From Amaranthus tricolor (lineage: Eukaryota; Streptophyta; Magnoliopsida; Caryophyllales; Amaranthaceae): a stretch of DNA of 64,000 nt. The notes beneath the pieces are model-generated. The model searched no databases. It was not told the DNA's origin and was given only the letters and a program-made list of their open reading frames with translations. Location: contig NC_080059.1 of the NCBI RefSeq assembly GCF_026212465.1, forward strand, positions 10,882,311-10,946,310, in the 5' to 3' direction. The position numbers were made by a program, and so were the translations under genes. This document shows, piece after piece, positions 35,421 to 45,220 of the stretch (position 1 is the first letter of the stretch; each line of letters begins with the position of its first letter).

Positions 35421-37230
35421 TTTAGTGATGCTATGGCATCACAAGATAGTGCCTTTTAGAAAGAGGCAATAGATGATGAGATACAATCCATCACTCCATC
35501 ACAGGGAATAATACTTAGGTATTAGTAGATCTCCCACCGACTTGTAAACCAATTGGTTGCAAGTGGAACTTCCGCAAGAAGATGAAAATTGATGGAACTA
35601 TTGATAAGTTCAAGGCCCGTTTAGTGGCACGGGGCTTTAGACAAAAGCTTGGTATTGATCATTTTGATACATATGCACCAGTTGCAAGAATAAACACCAT
35701 TAGGTTGTTGGTAGCGTTGGCTACAATTTATCATCTAGAGGTCCATCAAATGGATGTGAAAACGCATTCTTATACGGTGAGCTAGATGAGGAAGTTTACA
35801 TGAAACAACTGGAAGGTTTTGTTTTTAAAGGACAAGAAAATAAGGTGTGTAAACTTGTTAAGTCACTATATGGACTTAAACAAGCACCAAAACAATGGCA
35901 TCAAAAGTTTGATGAAACTATATTGTCCTTTGGATTCAAGTTGAATCAAGCGGATAAATGCGTTTATAGCAAATTTGATAACCATGGCAATGGAGTTATC
36001 ATTTGCTTATACGTGGATGACATGCTCATCTTTGGTACTAGTATAGTACATATCCAAGAGACAAAGGATTTTTTGTCTAAATCCTTCCAAATGAAGGATA
36101 TGGGGTAGGCCGATGTGATCTTAGGCAAAAAGATCAAAAGAGATGGTGGTTGTATTAAGCTTAGTCAATCTCATTACATTGATAAAGTGCTTAATAAGTT
36201 TAAATTGCAAGATTCGACACCAATCTCAAGTCCCATGGAGCAAGGTATGAAATTTACCAAGCATACCGAAAAACCAATTTCTCAATTAGAGTATGCAAAG
36301 ATTATTGGATCTTTGATGTATGCTATAACATGTACAAGGCCGGACATAGCATTTGCGGTTGGTAAATTGAGTAGATTTACTAGTAATCCGGGTCCCCAAC
36401 ATTGGTTGGCGATAAGGAGAGTATTACGATACTTGAAAGGAATCATAAATTATGGTGTAACTTATAGTGGTGAACCTCCTATTTTGGAAGGTTATTTCGA
36501 TGCTAGTTGGATCACTAATGAAGAGGATAATTGTTCAACTAGTGATTGGGTGTTTGTTTATGGGGAAGGTGCCATTTTTTATGCTTCCAAGAAACAAATG
36601 GTAATAGCAGATTCCACTATGTCTGCAATTCATTGCACTCGCCTCGACGACAAATGAAGCGGAATGGTTAAGGAATCTCATGTTTGAGATACCTTTGTTG
36701 CCAAAGCCAATTTCTGTAATACCCTAGATTTAAATTGAAAAAGGATTAATAGACTACTCATACCAACAAGATGCATCTTCTTTTCTAGGGAGCCCATTTG
36801 TTAAGAACTCCACAGTTAAGCATGCTTGGTGGGGAGCAATCTTAGGATGGGTGACTTCCTAGGAAGTGTTCCCGGGTGCGCACGGGTGAGGCCAACGTGC
36901 GCTGGAAAGACTTGTGTTGGTTTGTGGGGCCAATCTACAGTCTCCATGAGTAGTCACCAGCGGTCCGAGGGGCCGGGGTGTTACAATTTCACCCCGGTGG
37001 CAATTCATTCGGATTGCACAACGGCTTTGGGAAGAGCTTATAGTCAAGTGTATAATGGTAAGTCGAGACACATTGCTCTTAGACACAGTCTAGTGCAAGA
37101 TCTTATCATTCATGGGGTCATAACTCTTGACTATGTGAACACCAAGTTCAATTTGGCTGATTTTTTCACTAAAGCAATGAGTAAGGTTTCAATTGAACAA
37201 GCATCAATTGAGATCGGTTTATGTCAATAA
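35421..37230 (+). pseudogene. Copia pol remnant: reverse transcriptase and RNase H
   Basis: Begins with degenerate sequence from the segment before RT (DSAF, stop, KEAIDDEIQSI), then RT blocks KARLVARGFRQ and APVARINTIRLL, a frameshift after MDVKT at about 35765, SLYGLKQAP, and the catalytic LYVDDM at 36007-36024. A stop at 36106-36108 interrupts the frame after MKDMG. Further on come TRPDIAFAVGKLSRF and RNase H-like sequence (SRHIALRH, then FTKAMSKVSIEQ) to the stop at 37230. A frameshift near 36640 and the solo LTR insertion at 36715 break the end. It cannot make an active enzyme as it stands. Confidence 0.85.
36715..36985 (+). mobile_element. Cassandra-type solo LTR with 5S rRNA-like core
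   Basis: 271 bp from TGTAATACCC to GGGGTGTTACA, with a perfect 5-bp duplication ATTTC (36710-36714 and 36986-36990). Inside, 36753-36885 resembles 5S rRNA: a box A-like AGTTAAGCATGCTTGG (36814-36829) and a box C-like GATGGGTGAC (36846-36855). This is the hallmark of Cassandra TRIM LTRs. It inserted into the copia RNase H region and then recombined down to one LTR. Confidence 0.88.
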
Positions 37231-37786
37231 AGTTTAAAGGAAAGTCCTAACTCACACACAAGTAGCATTGTGTCTTGAATTCAATGTGGTAAAGTCCTTT
37301 AAAGTCTTTGAAAGCAACAAGGATGAATGACCCATAGTTGCTTTAGACCGTGATGACAAGGTAGTCGCTTAAGTTCTCAAGATCAAGGGTTGAAGAGCTC
37401 TTGGTGGTATCCTATCACGGGGATATGTTTTACGTAGTGAGAACCTACCTATATAAGTTTGAAGTTTTAGCCGCTTCAAGTAGTCAAGATTGGCATATCC
37501 GACTATGATAAACTTATGAATAGATATGGACACGACCCTATATAATGTGTCAAGGTAAATGACAATGTGTTATTGGTTTTGTGTGTATTTAACCTTCAAG
37601 TGGTTGGATGGGCTAGTTGATTCAATCAGTAGGGACATCATTCTAGTTCGATCGCTTGTGAAGTGTTTTATACTAGGCGTTAATTCAATCCGCAGGGACA
37701 TTAGCGTTGATGCATGAAACGGAATTATATACTTAATGTGTCAAGGAAGAAGGAGGTTTGTTATACTCTAAATGGGGGAGGATTAT

Positions 37787-38549
37787 TGACAATTTAGAGT
37801 ATATAGACCTAGATTTGTATATACTACATACTTAGTATAGTATAGTAGTGGGACTAAATAAATATATTATAAGTCCAAATTAAATGCCTCAAAGAATTTG
37901 ATGAATCATTACTTTGATTCATAAGTTTTGTTTGATAAATCATTACTTTGATTTATAAATTTTGTTTGATGAATCATTACTTTGATTCATAAGCTTTGCT
38001 TGGTGAAACATAACTTTGGTTCGTAAGCTTTGCTTGGTGAAACATTACTTCTTGGTGAAACACTTTTGTTTCAAAATGAGGTATTGTTTGATGCATAGCT
38101 CTATAAATAGAGGTTGCATGCCAAGGGACATTCATCCCATCTCTATATCAATTCTTATTTCTCTCTTAAGAATACTCTTATTCTTGTTCTTCCTTTCATG
38201 AGATGATATTGAGAGAGTAATTAACTCTTAATATCATCAAAGTTCATAATTCACTACAACAATTGTATTTACTATTGCAATTTCCTTGTGCTAGGATTTT
38301 GTTGTGTAGATTGTATCTCATTGTGAATTTCATTTATCATCCCAAGCACCTTTGTGGGAGAAAAATCACAATAGGAAAGTGCATGAACGCCTTCTACTCA
38401 TATCAAGTTTCCGAGCGACTTTTCTGATTGTCGCAACCTTATCTTCATGATGTCCATTTGGTGATTTACAAAGCAAGGAGTTCCATTGCCATCCACACAA
38501 GGGAAAAATACAAATTGATTTTTATATTTGTATTTGCATTATATTTCCA
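37787..38549 (+). repeat. Right (3') LTR of the copia element
   Basis: Begins TGACAATTTAGAG and ends ATATTTCCA. It is very similar to the left LTR but lacks about 25 bp of the tandem array (near 38050) and carries scattered substitutions, including ATTTATAAATTTTG for ATTCATAAGTTTTG. Confidence 0.85.
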
Positions 38550-41112
38550 AGGGAAACCTAGGTACAAATCTCATTAACCCCTCCCTCGCCTACCGTATAA
38601 CATAAAAAAATTGGCATTTTGATTTTTCTTTTATTATCAAATCTTCTCAAAATTACTACCTCTATTAGTGGTTCTTTTTAAAAGTTAATATTTCCTTCGT
38701 TCTTTTTTATTTATTTACATTACTCAAAAGATAGTTTCATAAGTTTGTTTATTTAAATTTATTTTCTAATACTCTTATGGCATATTGTATGACTATATGA
38801 CTATTGTTGGTGCTCTAACTTGAATTCTTAACCTCTCATCGTCTTCTAAAATCTTCTTTCATATTCTTTGGCATATTTTTATGTATTAATGATTGAATGC
38901 TCTGAGAGAACCCCAAATCTAAGATGTTACAATCTGAACTATATAGTGGTTGTTGAGTTAAAACAAATGTGTAGCATTATCTTGGTGCCCCATATCTTGT
39001 TATTAATTCATCATGCGTACCCTCCAAAAAACCAAGCCCCTGCTCCTTCTAATCAATCATCAAAGGGTATGTTATTGTGGTTTGGAGCCATTATGGGAAA
39101 TGAAGCATAAATGAGAAGACAAAGATGCAGGAATTTCAAATTTTCTTTAGGATTGCTTTTCAACTGCTTTAGGGTTGCTGGTTATTAATAGAAGCATCCT
39201 GATATGGATTTTGGACTAATTCTAATACCAAACAACTATACCAAAGTCCAAAATCATAACAAGAAACGGTAAAAGTCTATTAGAGTAAAACTAAATCTTC
39301 TACACAGTTTCCATTGCCCAACATGGTCACTATAGCATATAACCAAACTCAAACCAAAAGATTCGTTAAGTGCACTCCCATCACCTCTATTGTCCCTCTC
39401 CTTCCCAACCAGTTTGATCTGCGAGCAATCTAAAAGATATGGACAACAAGGAGTCAAACTTAACTGAATGAGAAGAAGCAATCCAAAGTAAAACAGAACA
39501 TGAGAAAACAAACCAAAAAGGTACAGTTGAAACTTGAAAGTAAAAGACTTAAAAACAACATTAGTCCTAGATCTTTGAGCGCATTAGAAATCTAGTTGAG
39601 AAGGGCCCCATAGCTCTAAGGCTATGTTACTCTCGGGTGAGACTAGACATTATCTTAATGACAATTCGCCTCAAAATAGGGAGTATAGAACAATGTGTCC
39701 CTCTACTCCATTAGTGGCCGGCTCTCGAACCCAATCCACTGACTCATATCATAACATCAGTATAAGTAATCACAATAAGCTTTCTCAATAATTTTTCACT
39801 TTCAAAAGAACTTTAATTAAATTATCTTAAGAAATATAAGTTTTCACTTTCACTTTCAATAATTTTAAGAGACTGCAACCACTCACCAATAATGTCGCTT
39901 CAAAGAGTAAAATCCAAGCAACGACTATCCGCTATAAGGTATCCTCGATGAATTCATCCCCAAAATCATATAAATATTCATAATTGTTACTAAGATGCGT
40001 TACTTTCTTATTATGCTTAATATATGACTTGTTACATCTCTTTCTAAAGCTGTAACTCAACTCAGATTCTATTCTAACAATCCAAGATTTAATGTCTTAA
40101 AAGTTGTTTCTAATTATAACAAAAAATTCAAAGTAACCTACGAACAAAAAAAAATTATAATATCAAGATTAAAGTACCTATTTAGTTAATCTACTCAAGA
40201 GTAAAAATGATAGAAATCAAGATTATCATAGACTAGCCATCATCTTAATTTATTCAAGTAATCGAACAATCCTCAATGATTAATGTTTAATCCAATAATA
40301 ACATTACATAATTATATTTTCCAAATAGTCTCATATACTTTTCTCAATCTTTAAACTTTAAAATTAATTAATAAATAAATATTCTAAAAAATTTTGATGT
40401 ATTACATACAATAATCAAATTTCTATATCTTCATTGTTCAAAGTACAAAAAATTAATAATTCTCGTTGTATTCACAAAAAAATATTTATTTATTCACAAA
40501 TTATATAATCATAAAGCAAATTTTTAATAACTTTAAAGTTGTTATTAAATAATAAAGAAAAAGTAACACGACAATATAAACAAATCACTTTGTAAAAAAT
40601 ATATCTTTCGTTGCAATTGATTATGACTTATTGTATGGAAAATATCATCATTCATATCCTTCATTTGCCAAAGTGTAAAGTTCTCTTAAGTTACAACTTG
40701 TAAAATATATGCAACTCTTTTTCATGATTTCTTTTTAACTCTTCATTTATCTTCTTCTACATAAAATCTTCATTAAAATCAACTCTCTTCATATCTAAAT
40801 TTCTCATAGACATTAAGTACATTTATCATGCCATTACCCATTACCATCACCATTCAACATATATTTAAGAGTTAAGACTCCATCAATACATCCATAACTT
40901 TAAGCATTAATCGTTAACTTAAACACACATTTAAGTCACACTTAAATATCCATATTATTCTGCATCTCTATGCAAACATTAATGTGTATCAAAATCGGTG
41001 CACTCAAGTCACTATTTCTCATATGCACGGGCTCCAAAACTCAAATTTAGTGAGAGTATAATCATGACAAAAAAGTAATTCAATAAAAAATATTAAAATA
41101 AGAATTAATTAG
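38550..41112. other. Intergenic, AT-rich
   Basis: No gene is supported. An open frame at 38868-39110 (80 codons) shows no family resemblance. 39590-39760 is somewhat GC-richer and may be an unclassified repeat. 39760-41100 is very AT-rich, with no structure that I could define. Confidence 0.4.
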
Positions 41113-42604
41113 CAACTATGACCTTAAAGTTTAGGCATTTTAGAATTAATAACCTCGGAATTTTTTTTTAAGCAACAACAGCCTTCAAATTACCAAACAT
41201 AACATAAATACAGCCATTTTACCGGATGACCTGCTAAATGATCGTTTACCATGTTAAATAATTTTTGACTTTCAATTAAATTTATTAATCTAACCTAATT
41301 ACCGAATTAAACCTTCTTTCCCAACCTCTCTCTAACCCTTCCACAATCACCACCATTTCCCCACCCAACACCATCACCACCACCACCACCATTAAAAACC
41401 CTCCTATTAATAACAACATTAAAACCCCTTCTTTCTTCTATATTTGACTAAACCCTTATCTTCTTAAATTCACCCAATCCCACAATTGCAGAACGATTCC
41501 ACCGATCCGAAAAAAGCCCGCAAATTTTCTTCTCAAATTATGGTTGCCCACTTCATAAAACAATTGAATTAAACCCAAAAATCATGAGTGATTGCGAAAA
41601 AACAATGTATGAAAAGGCAGCCTATACACTTGCATTTTTCATACTTCTCACATTTACTTACCTCTTCTTGATTGGAACTCTTAATCTAAGAGGATTTTAT
41701 CTAACCCCATTCCTTCAATCTTTTCCTTCAAACCCCATTTGGGTCTCACCATTCCAGAGTTTAACACCATTAAGAGTGTACATGATGATCTTTCTAGGAG
41801 ATTTAATATTGATATGCTTCGAAGAAAGAATACTGATCAAACGCCTGTAACAGCAAAGACATTTCCACCATGGACTAAAGTTTCTGGGTTGAGAAAACAA
41901 CGTAGTGTTGAGTTTTGGATGATGGCTTCTTTGTATATTGTGCTGAAGGAGGGGAGGGAAAATAATCATGAGGTGAAAATGGAAGCTGCAAGAATATTGG
42001 ATTCAGAGATTTCTGATGTGTTCTTTGTGCCCTTTTTCTCTTCTTTGAGTTTTATATTTATGGGCATAATATGACTGATCCAAATAATGAGCAAGATAAG
42101 GAATTTTTCAGGTAAAATCTTACTGTAAAGATTAAGTTTTTGATCTTTTTTCTGGGTATCTTGTTATTTCCTATTGGGCTGTGTTTTTTGTTTAATTTTC
42201 GTGTTTGAATCTGCTTGATTGTGTTTAATTGGAGTTTATTAGATTTGGGTAGTAAAAATGAATAGAGGAGGAAAAATATTGGTTCAGTTTTTTATTAACT
42301 TGTTATTAAAGTAGGGTGTTGAATGGTGGCGGTGATAGTAGTGTTGAGACGGGGAATTGGTGGTGATTGGGGAGGGTTAGATTGTGGTTGGGGATGAAGG
42401 GTTTAACTAGAGGTAATTGGGTAATTAAGTTAGATTAATAAATTTAATTGAAAGTTAAAGGTCATTTAGCAAGGTCAACGGTCATTTAACAGGTCATTCG
42501 TGAAGTGGTTGTATCAATGTCGTGTTTGGTCATTGAAGACTGTTGTTTGTAAAAAAACTTTAAGGTGTTTATTTTAAAATGCTTAAAATTTAAGGCTGTA
42601 GTTG
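41113..42604 (+). mobile_element. Pack-MULE-like element with a captured exostosin exon
   Basis: Imperfect terminal inverted repeats of about 300 bp: 41113-41422 and 42292-42604. They match in order when one is reverse-complemented: CAACTATGACCTTAAAG with CAACTACAGCCTTAAA, AGCAACAACAGCCTTCAA with CAAACAACAGTCTTCAA, TTTCAATTAAATTTATTAAT in both, and ACAATCACCACCATTTCCCC with CCAATCACCACCAATTCCCC. Between them lies a host-gene fragment. Long inverted repeats round a captured gene piece are typical of Mutator-like Pack-MULEs. The 9-bp flanks (ATTAATTAG, ATTATTGAT) match only weakly, so the superfamily is inferred. Confidence 0.7.
41584..42111 (+). pseudogene. Exostosin-family (GT47) glycosyltransferase, first exon only, frameshifted
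   Basis: Starts ATG at 41584. An N-terminal hydrophobic segment (AAYTLAFFILLTFTYLFLIG, residues about 12-31) fits the signal anchor of a Golgi type II enzyme. Then LRVYM leads into a frameshift near 41785, where one base appears lost compared with the family's VYMYDLP-type block. The next frame continues SRRFNIDMLRR, RSVEFWMMASL and DVFFVPFFSSLSF, blocks typical of plant exostosin-like glycosyltransferases. A second frameshift near 42051 is followed by YGHNMTDPNNEQDKEFF and a 5' splice site at 42112. Nothing downstream resembles the rest of the enzyme. The fragment lies wholly inside the Pack-MULE-like element. Confidence 0.7.
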
Positions 42605-42634
42605 ATTATTGATCCTAAAAAATATCATAGATAT

Positions 42635-43348
42635 TGTTTCGGTTTTGAAACGAGGAAGTGCGAGACACTTGATATACCTGGAAATAAGCAGAAGTATGAT
42701 CAAGAGAAGCGACTTATGAGAGGAAGTGACCTGAATTCCTGCGACACAACACGTTAGCCTTATCCGGGGGGTGACCTCCCGGAAAACCCCTCCGACGCTC
42801 AAGTCAGAACGTAGATCGGAAATTAATGAATGACAGATTGTAGAATGAATGCAAGAAGGCAGGTCGGGATTGGGATTGCTAGTGCTAGTGCTAGTGTTTG
42901 GGAAGGCTAAGGAAGTAATGTAAGCAAGGATACTAGGAAAGCTATTTCAGATGTCCTCTCCCCTCTGATGGTTGTCCCTATTTATAATGTTGAAGGAGGA
43001 AGTTACTTCAGAGAGGAAAGGTGGAAGATCATGGGAGTAATGGGCAGCAGCTGGTGGTCATGAAGGAAAGTAGAAGATAGTGGGCAGTTATCTACCTTGA
43101 AAGAAGGATTATCAAAGAATGTGGGGGAGTGGGGAGTGGGGAGTTGGGTCAAACAGGAGGTTATTATTCTGGAGGGAAATTAAGGCATCTGAAAGTGAGT
43201 AGCTCATGGGCCATTCAAGGAGGATGGGACATTCAACAAAAAGCCCATTGACCGAAAGTCAAGGTCAACAGAAAAGGTCAAAGGGTATTTTGGTAATATG
43301 ATGATAATTATTAAATAAATAAATTAATTAAAAAACAGTACCATGACA
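42635..43348 (-). repeat. 3' LTR of the Tat-type element
   Basis: Ends TGTTTCGG and CATGACA in + orientation. Same length and, by eye, same sequence as 54762-55475. On the minus strand it holds the TATAAATAGGG box (around 42977-42987). The purine-rich CGTGGGGCTAAA at 43349-43360, read on the minus strand, is the likely polypurine tract. Confidence 0.95.
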
Positions 43349-43737
43349 TTTAGCCCCACGCATGAAGGGTGATGTGAAGGGAGAGCCACAACGACTAGAA
43401 ACATTCTCCTTTATGCGGAAAAACAGGTGTCCTGGCGAATCTCCTCAAGGATCTTGAAAATTGAGCTTGCAAGCTTCGAATCGACAGTTCATGTGCTGAA
43501 TTCCGAGTTGTAATGAAAAAGATATGACCTTTTAAGCTTGTCAGGTAAGAACGTATTGAATACGGGTCAAACGGGCATATGAAGCCGCGGCTTGAAGTAT
43601 GCCGCGGAGTAGCCCCAGACGTGTTATAATACAACAGCGAAATAGTGAATGTGGGATCTAGATTCCGCGACATCATGTCTCGACCCTTGCTTTCACTGAT
43701 ATCGCAGAAATCAGGTTTTCAACAAAACACCCAAGGA

Positions 43738-44805
43738 GGGTCCGACTTATCGACTATGCGGATTAAATCAACTGTCTGTTTTGAACTGATGCCGCGTAAC
43801 GCCGAGGGTATTTACGAATCGGATCCCTAGTAATGACGCGGCATAGCATTCTCCTCAAGATATTTTTACACCTATTGTTGAACTATGCCGCGAACTAATA
43901 GTTTGCGTCTTTACTCGCGAGTTCAGCACGAGAATCCCTCTTCAACACTTAGAATATTTTGAGAAAGAGAAGGACCACCTGGGGGTCCGACTTATCGACC
44001 ACACGGATATCTTTGATATTTGTGAAAAAATGTTCAGTACTTCGTCAAAGCAGCCCCCTTTATTCTAGCATGATACGGAATGAGCCCCATAACTCGCATC
44101 TTCAATCCCGCGGACACACATGAGAGGTTCTATACTTAGAATTTTTCACCTGGACTAGGGTCATTTGGGGGTCCGACTTATCGACCACACGGATGAATAT
44201 GGGAATCAGCCACTTTACTTTTCTCCCCTCCTCTTTTATGACGGGGAACCAGCTCGCAGACCCGTGTCTTCAATCATACAGAAATACGGGACTTCTCTCA
44301 TACTTAGAATTTCTACATTATGACTGGGTGCACCAAGGAGTCCGACTTATCGATCACACGGATTTCCTTCGCCCTTGAGATATTTTCATATTTCCTTCCA
44401 TCACATTTTACCCGCCGTGTCCATAAGTCGGACGGATGAATGGGTAATCTCTATACTTAAAATGATTTTCCTTTCTGGAGGTTCAGTTTAGGGTCCGACT
44501 TATCGACTCTCCGGACATATTCGAGTGCTAAAGGACTTGAATAATTATCTGCTCCCCCCTCCCTGGGGGTCTGACTTGTCGACCCACCGGTTGGATGGCT
44601 TTGACATTCAAACAAATTTATGACGTTCCTCTCTAATTGGGGGTCCGACTTTTCGACCTTCCGGCTATATTCAAGAGTTAACACTTAGAAAAATTTTCGC
44701 AACATAACCTTTCAACTAGGGTCCGACTAATAGACTTCACGGTCATTATTAAACACTTAAGAAAAATATGTCTTCCCCTTATTGGGAGTCCGACTTATCG
44801 ACTTC
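43738..44805 (+). repeat. Left array of the TCCGACTTATCGA motif
   Basis: Nine direct copies of TCCGACTTATCGA or close variants start at 43741, 43986, 44172, 44341, 44494, 44570, 44644, 44722 and 44789. They are usually preceded by GGG and followed within about 8 nt by CGG; an inverted relative (CCATAAGTCGGACGG) lies near 44421. Spacing falls from about 250 to 70 bp. ACTTAGAATTTT-type wording recurs between units. Confidence 0.85.
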
Positions 44806-44872
44806 CCAGCTTTCCTCCGGAATTCCACCCTTTCGTTCGAGTGCTTAAGTCCCAAGTAAAACATTTATTGCT

Positions 44873-44886
44873 GCTATAAATAGGGT
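44873..44886 (+). promoter_or_regulatory. TATA box of the antisense gene
   Basis: CTATAAATAGGGTA lies 340 bp before the ATG at 45221, on the strand opposite to gag-pol. A CT-rich leader (CACCTAATCTTCATTAACTC) begins about 35 nt downstream, a normal plant promoter layout. The core TATAAATAGGG is the same 11 bases as the LTR's own box on the other strand. Confidence 0.6.
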
Positions 44887-45220
44887 AGTTGGAATAGTTC
44901 CATTTCACCTAATCTTCATTAACTCCCTCAAATCTTCAAATTGCAAGAAAGAGAAAGCAGAGAGAAACGCTCGGACAATCTTCATCCCCCCTTCAAACTT
45001 CTGACAAATCTTTCGAAGATCTTCAAGGTTTCTGACAGATCTTCATCATGTTTCTGACAAATCTTCAAATTTCTTTAAGGTATTCAAACTTTTCCCAGAT
45101 TTTTCGAATTTCTTCAAGTTATTCTTCAAACTGTTCTTGAATGTTAGCCTAGAACTTTGAATTTGTTTATGAATTTAGTCTCTATTCTTTACAAGTTTCG
45201 ACTACTACTTTATTATTAAC

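Larger units (their letters stand above)
32661..38549 (+). mobile_element. Decayed Ty1/copia LTR retrotransposon
   Basis: Bounded by two similar LTRs (32661-33436 and 37787-38549). A purine tract (AATGGGGGAGG) lies directly before the right LTR, fixing the + orientation. Only the reverse transcriptase/RNase H half of pol is recognisable (35421-37230). No gag or integrase was found in 33437-35400, which is very AT-rich. The coding part has frameshifts and stops and is split by a Cassandra-type solo LTR. No 5-bp duplication could be matched at the outer ends. It is non-autonomous and probably old, although the LTRs remain similar. Confidence 0.85.

Noticed and set aside
36753..36885. A genuine 5S rRNA gene
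   Set aside because: It is enclosed by LTR ends with a target duplication and is diverged from 5S rRNA, which is the Cassandra pattern rather than an rRNA locus.
32661..38549. Coding-competent copia element
   Set aside because: No gag or integrase can be read, and stops, frameshifts and a nested solo LTR break the remaining pol.
41584..42111. Functional exostosin gene
   Set aside because: Two frameshifts, absence of downstream exons, and enclosure by transposon inverted repeats.
42590..42802. Small open frame repeated at both LTRs (also 54723-54929)
   Set aside because: It lies within the LTR in both copies, and no conserved protein is recognised.
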